DNA of 29,520 nt from Isotricha intestinalis (GCA_023807065.1 JAJJLU010003818.1:1-29520), one strand, 5' to 3'; counted from the first letter of the stretch, positions 1-9,265 are shown. The notes: generated by a model not told the origin, from the sequence alone. Program-made: numbers and translations.

Positions 1-275
1 ATATAAATAGATAATATTGATATTACAAAACCTAAAAAATCACTTAATAAATGTGCAGCATCACTCATTATTGCAATACTATTTGCAAGATATCCTCCTA
101 TTATTTCTATTGTCATAAATACTAAACATATTACACATACTAATGTTAATTTTTTCATTGCTTCTTCTTGTGATTTTAAATGATCATCTTGAGATATATT
201 TAAACTTTGAGATATTATATCTTCTTTAGGAATTAAAGTTTCCGTTAAATCTTTTATTTTTTCTTGTGTTCTCAT
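1..275 (-). CDS. Zinc-type cation diffusion facilitator (CDF/ZnT-like), N-terminal part, cut by window edge
   Basis: Reading the minus strand from the ATG at 275 gives 91 codons with no stop, running off the left edge. Residues 1-40 are a polar cytosolic lead. Residues 42-58 form a hydrophobic helix, followed by GGYLANSIAIMSDAAHLLSDF (about 60-80), the CDF signature of ZnT-type transporters. H75 and D79 in the D-x2-H-x3-D pattern match residues of the intramembrane metal site; His here rather than Asp is typical of Zn-selective members. CDF proteins export Zn2+ from the cytosol in exchange for protons, into organelles or outside. The remaining helices, His-rich loop and C-terminal domain lie outside the window. 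The ATG is preceded, on the coding strand, by an A-rich leader (the T run at about 275-300 of the given strand). The family call is firm; the metal is inferred. Confidence 0.88.
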   Translation of the reverse strand, partial: MRTQEKIKDLTETLIPKEDIISQSLNISQDDHLKSQEEAMKKLTLVCVICLVFMTIEIIGGYLANSIAIMSDAAHLLSDFLGFVISILSIY

Positions 276-404
276 TTTTTTTTTTGTTTATTTTTTATAT
301 TATATTAAACATATTTTACTTTAATTATTTTATTATAAAAATTAAAACTCCAAAAATAATTGATTAAAAGGAATTTAAATGTTTGGAACAAATTAATGTA
401 CTTA

Positions 405-725
405 TTAAAAAATATTACATGTACATTTTATTGTTTTTTTATTATTTATATTTGGCTCAACTGTATTCTCCGAATTATATTTTTTCCAAGATTCAACTTC
501 TACAAACTCAATTTTTTTGTTAAATTTAACTTTCTTTTTTTTTAATTTTATAATATTCCCCGTTTTTTTATTTAAGTCTTTATTATTTTTTGTATCATTA
601 CTAACATCATTTGTTTCCAATTCTAATTTAATATTATCTTTACTAATATTATTATTATAAAATAATTCAGAGGATTTTTTCTTCATTTTCATACTTTGTT
701 GTTTATTATTTGATTGAGAATTCAT
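405..725 (-). CDS. Small basic protein with RVxF-like PP1-docking motif and CxCxIF tail
   Basis: This is a 106-residue frame with codon use like the neighbouring genes. Residues 1-55 are polar and Asn/Lys-rich. Residues 61-84 are the most protein-like part: a KKKK run, then KVKF (65-68), then an acidic-hydrophobic strand FVEVESWKKYN. KVKF fits the (R/K)-V-x-F motif by which regulators dock on protein phosphatase 1, and such motifs are often flanked by basic residues as here. The protein ends CTCNIF. The last four residues CNIF loosely fit a CaaX prenylation box, and C101 could be a second lipidated Cys. I recall similar short proteins ending C-x-C-x-I-F in ciliates but cannot name the family. 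PP1 binding and lipidation are inference. The gene ends 130 bp from the CDF start on the same strand. Confidence 0.6.
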   Translation of the reverse strand: MNSQSNNKQQSMKMKKKSSELFYNNNISKDNIKLELETNDVSNDTKNNKDLNKKTGNIIKLKKKKVKFNKKIEFVEVESWKKYNSENTVEPNINNKKTIKCTCNIF

Positions 726-1069
726 TAAAAAATAATGTATAATTATTTATTTTGTATTATTTTTACATTTTGTTATTTAAATTATTATATATTTGAGATA
801 ATAAAATATATTTTTTCGAGAATTATTTTTTACTTTTTTTTTTTTCGATTTATTTTTTATTTTTATTTTATATTAAATTATTTATTAATCTTTTTTTAAT
901 ATTTAAAATCAGAAAATATTTTTTTTTTTATTAAAATTAATTAAATTTTATGATTATATAAAATTTAAAGTGAAATTTAATTATTTATGAAAATAAATAA
1001 TAATAACATTTTAATACATATATTATTATTATTATGTTTAATTTTTTCTATTTTTATAAATCAATTTTA
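726..1069. other. Intergenic, no gene seen
   Basis: The stretch is strongly AT-rich with long T runs (around 830-845 and 918-930) and many stops in all frames. It holds the upstream region of the 405-725 gene and the 3' flank of the degenerate kinase gene. I see no RNA gene or coding relic. Confidence 0.6.
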
Positions 1070-2746
1070 TTAGTAAAATTGTGCCATTGAAGATGCCATA
1101 ATATCTTGACTTGTATTTATTTCATTATTATTATTATTTTCATTGTTATTATCTTTTTTTAAATCTTCTTTTTCTTCTTCAACATTTGAATAATTATCTT
1201 CAAAACTAATCTCATCATAAATCCCTAATTTCTGTCCTAAATTATAAACATTAATATCATTTAAAAAATTACTTTTATTATAATATAATAAATCAAAACA
1301 ATTTTGAAGAGTTAGACATTCATTTAAAACTATTTTTTTAAATAAATTTACATTCTCTTCATTACTACTATTTTCTTTTCCTATTTTATCAAAAGGAACA
1401 TCAACAGAAAATTTAACAATATTTTCTTTCATTTTCTCAATTTGAATTTCAAAGCTTTCACAAACAGAATTATAATCATAATTATCTAAATTAACAAATT
1501 TATTTAAAGATCTAATTCCTCTTTTAACTTCATTAGATATTTTTTTAGTATTTCCAATTTCAATTAAAGCAACTTGAAAATATTGTTTCATAATTAAAAT
1601 TTTATTAATACTTTTTTCTTTAAAAGAATTTAAAATTATTTTATTTTCTTCATAAATTCTTTGTAATTTATTATAACTTTTCTTAAAATTATTTTCTAAA
1701 TTATTTAAACAATTATCATAACAGTTATTAATATTATCTAATAAATCATCAATTTCATTTAAATAAACACTATTAATCATAGAAGAAGCAGTACTCATTA
1801 TATTATCCATTTTTTTAGCAAAATCAAAACAATCTTTTAATTTATTTTCATAATCAAATTCAAAAATTTGATTTTTTTCATTTTGAATATTTTGAACTTC
1901 AAAATCAAAAAAAATTTTCATATTATTAGCAAATTCATCAATATTAATTCTTTTAATATAATCTTTTTCAAAACATCTAAAAAGAATATTTTGTAATAAA
2001 GGAGAAATATCATTTGGAATTTTAGGGAAATTTCCATTACAAATATTTTTACTTAATTCATCTTCATTCATTTCAATATTATAAATTGGATTTTCAGTAC
2101 TATACATATCAATTAATAAACAACCAAAAGACCAAAGATCATAATTTAAGTCTTCACCATTAAAAACAAAATATTCAGGAGGTTGATATTTCATTCTTTC
2201 TTTAACTATTTTATCATTATTAAACATTTTCTTTTCTGTTATTTCATTACCAAAATCTAATAATTTAATAGTTATTTTATCATTTATACCAAAAACTCCA
2301 GGACGAATATCACAAGTTTTTTTATTTTCTGTTTGTAATATTGTAATTATATTCATACATTGTTTAATTATATCTGTTCTATTATCTTCTGTAATTAAAT
2401 TTTGCTTTAATGCTGTTTCTAAAGTAAAAGCAAAAAATTCAAATAATATATATGCATCATCGCCTTTTATTGATACTCCTTTTATATTTAAGAAATTATC
2501 ATATTCTTTAAATTTATCCCAAAGAATAAATTCATTTATTACTTTTTCATCTATTGTTATATCTATTTTTTTTACTGTATATACTTCATTATTATAATTT
2601 GCTTTATAAAAAATACCACTTCCTGTTGTACAAATTGGGTTTTTGTCTATTTTTATTTCTGAGAAATTTATTAAAGGAATGTTTAAGTCTTTTATTGATT
2701 TTTCACTTATTTTTGGATTTGGTTTAAATCTTAAAAAATTTAACAT
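1070..2746 (-). CDS. Degenerate protein kinase (probable pseudokinase) with helical C-terminus, full-length copy
   Basis: This 558-residue protein has a kinase-like fold over residues about 25-280. Visible landmarks are a Gly loop TGSGIFYKA (41-49) lacking the third Gly, the ATP-lysine in YTVKK (K59), DFG at 164-166, PPE in place of APE (189-191) and DLWSFG (203-208). The catalytic loop is badly eroded: HRDxKxxN is replaced by TCDIRPGVF (144-152), so D146 may remain but His, Arg and the metal-binding Asn are gone. Reduced or absent catalysis is likely, with a scaffold or allosteric role inferred. Residues 280-450 are predicted to be mostly helical or coiled coil. The tail (520-545) is acidic and Asn-rich. 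It diverges from the two-TM gene at 3273, and the pair is duplicated at 5381-8789. Confidence 0.8.
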   Translation of the reverse strand: MLNFLRFKPNPKISEKSIKDLNIPLINFSEIKIDKNPICTTGSGIFYKANYNNEVYTVKKIDITIDEKVINEFILWDKFKEYDNFLNIKGVSIKGDDAYILFEFFAFTLETALKQNLITEDNRTDIIKQCMNIITILQTENKKTCDIRPGVFGINDKITIKLLDFGNEITEKKMFNNDKIVKERMKYQPPEYFVFNGEDLNYDLWSFGCLLIDMYSTENPIYNIEMNEDELSKNICNGNFPKIPNDISPLLQNILFRCFEKDYIKRINIDEFANNMKIFFDFEVQNIQNEKNQIFEFDYENKLKDCFDFAKKMDNIMSTASSMINSVYLNEIDDLLDNINNCYDNCLNNLENNFKKSYNKLQRIYEENKIILNSFKEKSINKILIMKQYFQVALIEIGNTKKISNEVKRGIRSLNKFVNLDNYDYNSVCESFEIQIEKMKENIVKFSVDVPFDKIGKENSSNEENVNLFKKIVLNECLTLQNCFDLLYYNKSNFLNDINVYNLGQKLGIYDEISFEDNYSNVEEEKEDLKKDNNNENNNNNEINTSQDIMASSMAQFY

Positions 2747-3272
2747 TTTTTAAATAAATTTTTTTAATATATATATAATTTTAAGAGGTAAATTTGAATA
2801 TTAATATGAGAATAAGATGAAAATTATTGTTGATAATATTTTATTGTTTATTGTTTAAAAAGAAGTTACTAAAATTTCTAAATATCATGATAACAAAAAA
2901 GGAGGAAAATAAGGAATATTCTCACAAACCTTAATTCTTCATAGAAGAATTTCTAAGAATGAAAATATGTCAAAATAAAAATGAAAACAATATAAATTTT
3001 TCATTATTTTAATGGATTTGAAGAGTAACCAAATTTTTTTTATATCTTCTATTAAGGAGATAGTTAATTTATAAATATAAAAGAAATTAGCAATTGAAAT
3101 TATTAAATTTTGATTTTTTTTTGAAAATTTCTTTCAAAATTGAATTAGAATATATATTTATTCATATATATATAAAAAGATAATTAAATTAAAATAATCA
3201 TAATTTTATTTTTTTAATATACTTATATTATATTAAATTTAGACCATTAAACAAATATTTAAAATTGATATA
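2747..3272. promoter_or_regulatory. Shared 526-bp region between divergent kinase-like and two-TM genes (copy 1)
   Basis: This non-coding stretch separates two head-to-head start codons, so it must hold both promoters and both 5' leaders. It is identical by eye to 6752-7277, with no indel. It contains a short AGG-rich patch (2898-2915) and TA-repeat tracts near both starts (about 2768-2778 and 3151-3175). I cannot assign defined promoter elements. Retention of the whole region in the duplicate means both pairs probably share their expression control. Confidence 0.6.
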
Positions 3273-4793
3273 ATGGGAAAAAATCAAAAAATAAATATTT
3301 TAAAGATATTTGATATTTTTAGAGTGCCTATACTTCTAAGATATAAAAAAAGACAACATTTTTCATCAAATGGAACAATAATTTTAAGTTTTATAGTATA
3401 TTTTTTATCAATAATTTATTGTATATTTTCATTAAAAGATTTAATATCTCATAAATCATATTCATTTATTATAAATACTAAAACAGAAATTAAAAATATA
3501 GATTTATCAAAAACTCCAATTATGCTTGGTTTAGTAACTAATGAAGGAAATTCAATACCTTTAAATTCTTCTATTAATATAAGTTCTTATCAAAAAATTT
3601 TTGAAAAAGAAATAAATGAAGAAGGAAAAGAAATTTCAATTGTTAAATATAATAATATTGAAATGGAGTTTTGTAACTATTCAAAGTATGCTAATACTTA
3701 TTCTGAAATGAGGAAATATAATTTATCTAATTATCTTTGTATTAAATCTAATCAAAATATTACTCTTAATGGAAGACATAGAGATTTTTTATATGGTTTT
3801 TCTACTATTAATTTTTATTTAAAGCAATATAATAATAATAAATTATTTTTAGAAAATTATTATTATTCTTTAGTTTACTTATCTGATATTATTGATAATG
3901 ATATTTATGAAAATCCAATTATAAAACAATTTAGAAGTGAAAATTTTCAAATTACTTTAAATGCTTATAAAAAATTTTTTTATTCTTTTTCTCCTATAAT
4001 TTATAAATCTCATAATGGATTATTTTTTAATAATATTCAAAAATATAAGTCTTTCATGTTTAATCATATTCAATTAGATTTTTTAAATAATGATAATGAT
4101 GAATATTTATCTGATAAAGAATATATAAGTTTAATAAAAATTATTTTTACTTCTACAGAATATTATAATGAAATAATAAGAAAATATTTAAATTTTTATC
4201 ATTTTTGCTCAAATATTGGAGGAACTTTTGAAATCTTATTTGGATTTTTTAATTTTTTAGCAATATATTTTTCAAGAAAAAGTATTGTTGTTGATTTAGT
4301 TAACGAATTAGTTCCTTCTGAGAATAGAATCTCAAATAAATCTAAACAATTTATTAATTTAAAGAATAGACATTTATTTTCTAATAATAGGGATAATGTA
4401 AAAATTTATAAAAAATTTAAAACTGAATTAAAAAAGAAAAATACTATTAAAATTTCAGATGATAAAAGTCAAATTGAAAAATTAAATAAAACCAAAATTC
4501 CATATAGAAATATTAATTTTATATTTGAAGATTGCTTAGAAAAACAAAGATTTAAAATAAGTTTTGTAAATTATCTCTTGCCCTTTTTTTATCTTAGAAA
4601 AAAGAAAAAATATCAATTATTATGTAAATATTCTGATTATATAGATAGTTACTTAAGTATTGAAGAAATGCTACCAATAATAGAAAGAATGTCAAAATAT
4701 TTTAAAGAAAAAAAAAATAATGAAAATTTTAATTACAATTATCTTTTTAATATGGGGAGCAATAAAAATAATTTCAATTTTTTACTAGTATAA
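3273..4793 (+). CDS. Two-pass membrane protein of ciliate-type family, copy 1
   Basis: This 506-residue protein has a short basic N-terminus containing FDIFRVPILLRYKK. TM1 lies at about 34-55 (IILSFIVYFLSIIYCIFS). A polar segment of about 250 residues carries sequons at N98, N102, N135, N150 and N162. TM2 lies at about 311-335 (GGTFEILFGFFNFLAIYF), and a basic, probably cytosolic tail follows. The sequons lie between the membrane segments, which suggests this part faces the lumen or exterior. Ciliate genomes hold large families with this plan (an N-terminal D-x-F-x-x-P-I-x-L stretch before TM1 and a GG-x8-FF TM2), but their function is not known to me. The last 86 residues are where it differs from the 7278 copy: C421 versus S, and a longer end by three residues. 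Confidence 0.8.
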   Translation: MGKNQKINILKIFDIFRVPILLRYKKRQHFSSNGTIILSFIVYFLSIIYCIFSLKDLISHKSYSFIINTKTEIKNIDLSKTPIMLGLVTNEGNSIPLNSSINISSYQKIFEKEINEEGKEISIVKYNNIEMEFCNYSKYANTYSEMRKYNLSNYLCIKSNQNITLNGRHRDFLYGFSTINFYLKQYNNNKLFLENYYYSLVYLSDIIDNDIYENPIIKQFRSENFQITLNAYKKFFYSFSPIIYKSHNGLFFNNIQKYKSFMFNHIQLDFLNNDNDEYLSDKEYISLIKIIFTSTEYYNEIIRKYLNFYHFCSNIGGTFEILFGFFNFLAIYFSRKSIVVDLVNELVPSENRISNKSKQFINLKNRHLFSNNRDNVKIYKKFKTELKKKNTIKISDDKSQIEKLNKTKIPYRNINFIFEDCLEKQRFKISFVNYLLPFFYLRKKKKYQLLCKYSDYIDSYLSIEEMLPIIERMSKYFKEKKNNENFNYNYLFNMGSNKNNFNFLLV

Positions 4794-4899
4794 ATAGATA
4801 TATTTCAATAAAATTATAAATATAATACTTTTTAGTTTCTTTTATTAATTTAACAAATATAATTTAAGTTGATTTTCTTAAAAATCAAAACCATCAATA

Positions 4900-5260
4900 A
4901 ATATTATAAAAAGTTTTAAAATAATTATTAATTTGATTCTTGAAGATTTTAAGATATTGTTATTACTTTAAGATTTCTATAATTTTCCTTTTTTGTAAAT
5001 TATTCTGGATTTTCTATTATAAGACTTAAGAATATTAATTAAATCTTTTACAAAAATTTATTTATTAAATTTTGAAAATATTGTTTAAGGAAGTTTGAAT
5101 ATTCTAATTCTTTTTTTAGAAATTCAAAAATTTAATTACTTCTTTAAAATAGTGATTCTTTAGAATATTTTATTTTATTGTCAAGTTTATTAATTTGATT
5201 TTTTAATTTTTCTTTTTAAATAAAATTTAAGTTCTAATCTTTTATTTTCTTTCCTGTTCT
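4900..5260 (-). pseudogene. Decayed minus-strand coiled-coil coding relic (copy 1)
   Basis: Reading the minus strand gives short coding-like pieces split by stops and frame changes, for example KLKNQINKLDNKIKYSKESL (around 5140-5205) and KKELEYSNFLKQYFQNLIN further on. The piece LKNQINKL is also readable in the diverged tail of the second unit at about 9180-9205 with conservative changes (D/E). The Glu/Lys/Asn/Leu pattern looks like a coiled coil. No intact frame remains. It lies convergent to the two-TM gene. An alternative is that AT-rich sequence produces such pieces by chance, but the shared frame in both copies argues against that. Confidence 0.4.
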
Positions 5261-5380
5261 TTTCTCAATCATGAATAAATTTTTCTAATTGAATTATTTT
5301 AATTGGTTCGATTCCAAAATTAATTTAGCCATTGTTATAATTATATATAATATTAAATAATCAATGAAGTTATTACTTTT

Positions 5381-6751
5381 TTATTTAATAATTCTAAAAG
5401 GAACATCAACAGAAAATTTAACAATATTTTCTTTCATTTTCTCAATTTGAATTTCAAAGCTTTCACAAACAGAATTATAATCATAATTATCTAAATTAAC
5501 AAATTTATTTAAAGATCTAATTCCTCTTTTAACTTCATTAGATATTTTTTTAGTATTTCCAATTTCAATTAAAGCAACTTGAAAATATTGTTTCATAATT
5601 AAAATTTTATTAATACTTTTTTCTTTAAAAGAATTTAAAATTATTTTATTTTCTTCATAAATTCTTTGTAATTTATTATAACTTTTCTTAAAATTATTTT
5701 CTAAATTATTTAAACAATTATCATAACAGTTATTAATATTATCTAATAAATCATCAATTTCATTTAAATAAACACTATTAATCATAGAAGAAGCAGTACT
5801 CATTATATTATCCATTTTTTTAGCAAAATCAAAACAATCTTTTAATTTATTTTCATAATCAAATTCAAAAATTTGATTTTTTTCATTTTGAATATTTTGA
5901 ACTTCAAAATCAAAAAAAATTTTCATATTATTAGCAAATTCATCAATATTAATTCTTTTAATATAATCTTTTTCAAAACATCTAAAAAGAATATTTTGTA
6001 ATAAAGGAGAAATATCATTTGGAATTTTAGGGAAATTTCCATTACAAATATTTTTACTTAATTCATCTTCATTCATTTCAATATTATAAATTGGATTTTC
6101 AGTACTATACATATCAATTAATAAACAACCAAAAGACCAAAGATCATAATTTAAGTCTTCACCATTAAAAACAAAATATTCAGGAGGTTGATATTTCATT
6201 CTTTCTTTAACTATTTTATCATTATTAAACATTTTCTTTTCTGTTATTTCATTACCAAAATCTAATAATTTAATAGTTATTTTATCATTTATACCAAAAA
6301 CTCCAGGACGAATATCACAAGTTTTTTTATTTTCTGTTTGTAATATTGTAATTATATTCATACATTGTTTAATTATATCTGTTCTATTATCTTCTGTAAT
6401 TAAATTTTGCTTTAATGCTGTTTCTAAAGTAAAAGCAAAAAATTCAAATAATATATATGCATCATCGCCTTTTATTGATACTCCTTTTATATTTAAGAAA
6501 TTATCATATTCTTTAAATTTATCCCAAAGAATAAATTCATTTATTACTTTTTCATCTATTGTTATATCTATTTTTTTTACTGTATATACTTCATTATTAT
6601 AATTTGCTTTATAAAAAATACCACTTCCTGTTGTACAAATTGGGTTTTTGTCTATTTTTATTTCTGAGAAATTTATTAAAGGAATGTTTAAGTCTTTTAT
6701 TGATTTTTCACTTATTTTTGGATTTGGTTTAAATCTTAAAAAATTTAACAT
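5381..6751 (-). CDS. Degenerate protein kinase, C-terminally truncated duplicate
   Basis: Residues 1-452 are the same as those of the 1070-2746 protein, including the eroded catalytic loop TCDIRPGVF and intact DFG. At the duplication junction (5396) the frame passes into unrelated sequence, adds RIIK and stops at TAA, giving 456 residues. The missing 106 residues comprise the end of the helical part and the acidic Asn-rich tail. The kinase-like domain is intact in sequence, so a stable short form could be made. It could equally be a transcribed pseudogene. Its start and 5' region are those of copy 1. Confidence 0.75.
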   Translation of the reverse strand: MLNFLRFKPNPKISEKSIKDLNIPLINFSEIKIDKNPICTTGSGIFYKANYNNEVYTVKKIDITIDEKVINEFILWDKFKEYDNFLNIKGVSIKGDDAYILFEFFAFTLETALKQNLITEDNRTDIIKQCMNIITILQTENKKTCDIRPGVFGINDKITIKLLDFGNEITEKKMFNNDKIVKERMKYQPPEYFVFNGEDLNYDLWSFGCLLIDMYSTENPIYNIEMNEDELSKNICNGNFPKIPNDISPLLQNILFRCFEKDYIKRINIDEFANNMKIFFDFEVQNIQNEKNQIFEFDYENKLKDCFDFAKKMDNIMSTASSMINSVYLNEIDDLLDNINNCYDNCLNNLENNFKKSYNKLQRIYEENKIILNSFKEKSINKILIMKQYFQVALIEIGNTKKISNEVKRGIRSLNKFVNLDNYDYNSVCESFEIQIEKMKENIVKFSVDVPFRIIK

Positions 6752-7277
6752 TTTTTAAATAAATTTTTTTAATATATATATAATTTTAAGAGGTAAATTT
6801 GAATATTAATATGAGAATAAGATGAAAATTATTGTTGATAATATTTTATTGTTTATTGTTTAAAAAGAAGTTACTAAAATTTCTAAATATCATGATAACA
6901 AAAAAGGAGGAAAATAAGGAATATTCTCACAAACCTTAATTCTTCATAGAAGAATTTCTAAGAATGAAAATATGTCAAAATAAAAATGAAAACAATATAA
7001 ATTTTTCATTATTTTAATGGATTTGAAGAGTAACCAAATTTTTTTTATATCTTCTATTAAGGAGATAGTTAATTTATAAATATAAAAGAAATTAGCAATT
7101 GAAATTATTAAATTTTGATTTTTTTTTGAAAATTTCTTTCAAAATTGAATTAGAATATATATTTATTCATATATATATAAAAAGATAATTAAATTAAAAT
7201 AATCATAATTTTATTTTTTTAATATACTTATATTATATTAAATTTAGACCATTAAACAAATATTTAAAATTGATATA
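6752..7277. promoter_or_regulatory. Shared 526-bp divergent region (copy 2)
   Basis: This is the counterpart of 2747-3272 at a constant offset of 4005. I found no substitution on reading the two side by side. It would drive the truncated kinase leftward and the second two-TM gene rightward. Specific elements are not recognisable. Confidence 0.55.
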
Positions 7278-8789
7278 ATGGGAAAAAATCAAAAAATAAA
7301 TATTTTAAAGATATTTGATATTTTTAGAGTGCCTATACTTCTAAGATATAAAAAAAGACAACATTTTTCATCAAATGGAACAATAATTTTAAGTTTTATA
7401 GTATATTTTTTATCAATAATTTATTGTATATTTTCATTAAAAGATTTAATATCTCATAAATCATATTCATTTATTATAAATACTAAAACAGAAATTAAAA
7501 ATATAGATTTATCAAAAACTCCAATTATGCTTGGTTTAGTAACTAATGAAGGAAATTCAATACCTTTAAATTCTTCTATTAATATAAGTTCTTATCAAAA
7601 AATTTTTGAAAAAGAAATAAATGAAGAAGGAAAAGAAATTTCAATTGTTAAATATAATAATATTGAAATGGAGTTTTGTAACTATTCAAAGTATGCTAAT
7701 ACTTATTCTGAAATGAGGAAATATAATTTATCTAATTATCTTTGTATTAAATCTAATCAAAATATTACTCTTAATGGAAGACATAGAGATTTTTTATATG
7801 GTTTTTCTACTATTAATTTTTATTTAAAGCAATATAATAATAATAAATTATTTTTAGAAAATTATTATTATTCTTTAGTTTACTTATCTGATATTATTGA
7901 TAATGATATTTATGAAAATCCAATTATAAAACAATTTAGAAGTGAAAATTTTCAAATTACTTTAAATGCTTATAAAAAATTTTTTTATTCTTTTTCTCCT
8001 ATAATTTATAAATCTCATAATGGATTATTTTTTAATAATATTCAAAAATATAAGTCTTTCATGTTTAATCATATTCAATTAGATTTTTTAAATAATGATA
8101 ATGATGAATATTTATCTGATAAAGAATATATAAGTTTAATAAAAATTATTTTTACTTCTACAGAATATTATAATGAAATAATAAGAAAATATTTAAATTT
8201 TTATCATTTTTGCTCAAATATTGGAGGAACTTTTGAAATCTTATTTGGATTTTTTAATTTTTTAGCAATATATTTTTCAAGAAAAAGTATTGTTGTTGAT
8301 TTAGTTAACGAATTAGTTCCTTCTGAGAATAGAATCTCAAATAAATCTAAACAATTTATTAATTTAAAGAATAGACATTTATTTTCTAATAATAGGGATA
8401 ATGTAAAAATTTATAAAAAATTTAAAACTGAATTAAAAAAGAAAAATACTATTAAAATTTCAGATGATAAAAGTCAAATTGAAAAATTAAATAAAACCAA
8501 AATTCCATATAGAAATATTAATTTTATATTTGAAGATTCCTTAGAAAAACAAAGATTTAAAATAAGTTTTGTAAATTATCTCTTGCCTTTTTTTTATCTT
8601 AGAAAAAAGAAAAAATATCAATTATTATGTATATATTCTGATTATATAGATAATTTCTTAAGTATTGAAGAAATGCTACCAATAACAGAAAGATTGTCAA
8701 AATATTTTAAAGAAAAAACAAATAATCAAAATGTTAATTATAATTATCTTTTTAATATGGAAACTAATAAAAATAATTTAAATTTTTAA
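7278..8789 (+). CDS. Two-pass membrane protein of ciliate-type family, copy 2
   Basis: This 503-residue paralogue is identical to the 3273 protein through residue 420, so both membrane segments, all five sequons and the shared upstream region are the same. From residue 421 differences accumulate: C421S, K to I after the YQLLC stretch, IDSY to IDNF, IIERM to ITERL, and a shorter end NNLNF. Most changes are conservative and the frame stays open, so the tail evolved as coding sequence rather than decaying. The function is unknown, as for copy 1. The tail difference may alter cytosolic partners (inference). Confidence 0.8.
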   Translation: MGKNQKINILKIFDIFRVPILLRYKKRQHFSSNGTIILSFIVYFLSIIYCIFSLKDLISHKSYSFIINTKTEIKNIDLSKTPIMLGLVTNEGNSIPLNSSINISSYQKIFEKEINEEGKEISIVKYNNIEMEFCNYSKYANTYSEMRKYNLSNYLCIKSNQNITLNGRHRDFLYGFSTINFYLKQYNNNKLFLENYYYSLVYLSDIIDNDIYENPIIKQFRSENFQITLNAYKKFFYSFSPIIYKSHNGLFFNNIQKYKSFMFNHIQLDFLNNDNDEYLSDKEYISLIKIIFTSTEYYNEIIRKYLNFYHFCSNIGGTFEILFGFFNFLAIYFSRKSIVVDLVNELVPSENRISNKSKQFINLKNRHLFSNNRDNVKIYKKFKTELKKKNTIKISDDKSQIEKLNKTKIPYRNINFIFEDSLEKQRFKISFVNYLLPFFYLRKKKKYQLLCIYSDYIDNFLSIEEMLPITERLSKYFKEKTNNQNVNYNYLFNMETNKNNLNF

Positions 8790-8899
8790 TTTGTAATAGA
8801 AGTATTTCAATAAAAGTATAAATCTAATTTTTTGTTGTTTCTTTTATTGAATAAAAAATTATAATTTAAGTTGACTTTCTTTTAAAATAAAAATCTATA

Positions 8900-9265
8900 C
8901 TAAATATTATAAAAAATCATAAAATAATTATTAATTTAATTCTTGAAATTTTTAAGATATTATGTTACTTTACTTTTTCTATTTTTTTCCTTTTCTCTGA
9001 AATTATTCTAGATTTTCAAGTATAAAACTTAAGAATATTAATTAAATCTTTTACAAATATTTATTTAATATATTTTGAAAATATTTTTTAAGGTACTTTG
9101 AATTATCATGCATTTTTTAGAAATTCAAAAAATTTAGTTACTTCTTTAAAATACCGATTTCTTTAGTAATATTTTATTTTCAAGTTTATTAATTTGATTT
9201 TTTAATTCATCTTTTAAATAAAGTATAATTTTCTAATTTCTTATTTTCCTTTCCTGTTCTTTTCT
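8900..9265 (-). pseudogene. Decayed minus-strand coiled-coil coding relic (copy 2)
   Basis: Minus-strand pieces such as KDLRKEQERKIRN and LKDELKNQINKLENKI (about 9170-9262) are readable but broken by stops. They align with the relic at 4900-5260 with many substitutions and small indels. This is the diverged right-hand tail of the duplicated unit, so the relic predates the homogenised 3.14-kb block. Confidence 0.4.

Larger units (their letters stand above)
1391..5270. repeat. Tandem duplicated unit, copy 1
   Basis: The unit carries the kinase-like gene from codon 452 to its start, the divergent intergenic region, the whole two-TM gene and the decayed coiled-coil tail. Bases 1391-4533 match 5396-8538 without any difference seen. 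From 4534 onward the match continues but with frequent substitutions and indels, fading at about 5270. Confidence 0.9.

Noticed and set aside
360..545. Plus-strand 61-codon open frame
   Set aside because: It overlaps the minus-strand 405-725 gene and encodes only Phe/Ile/Leu-rich sequence produced by the complement of Lys/Asn-rich codons.
5300..5335. GGTTCGATTCC, which looks like a tRNA T-arm
   Set aside because: The stem has only four pairs, no D-arm or anticodon stem lies about 45 nt upstream, and no acceptor strand pairs with the 3' side.
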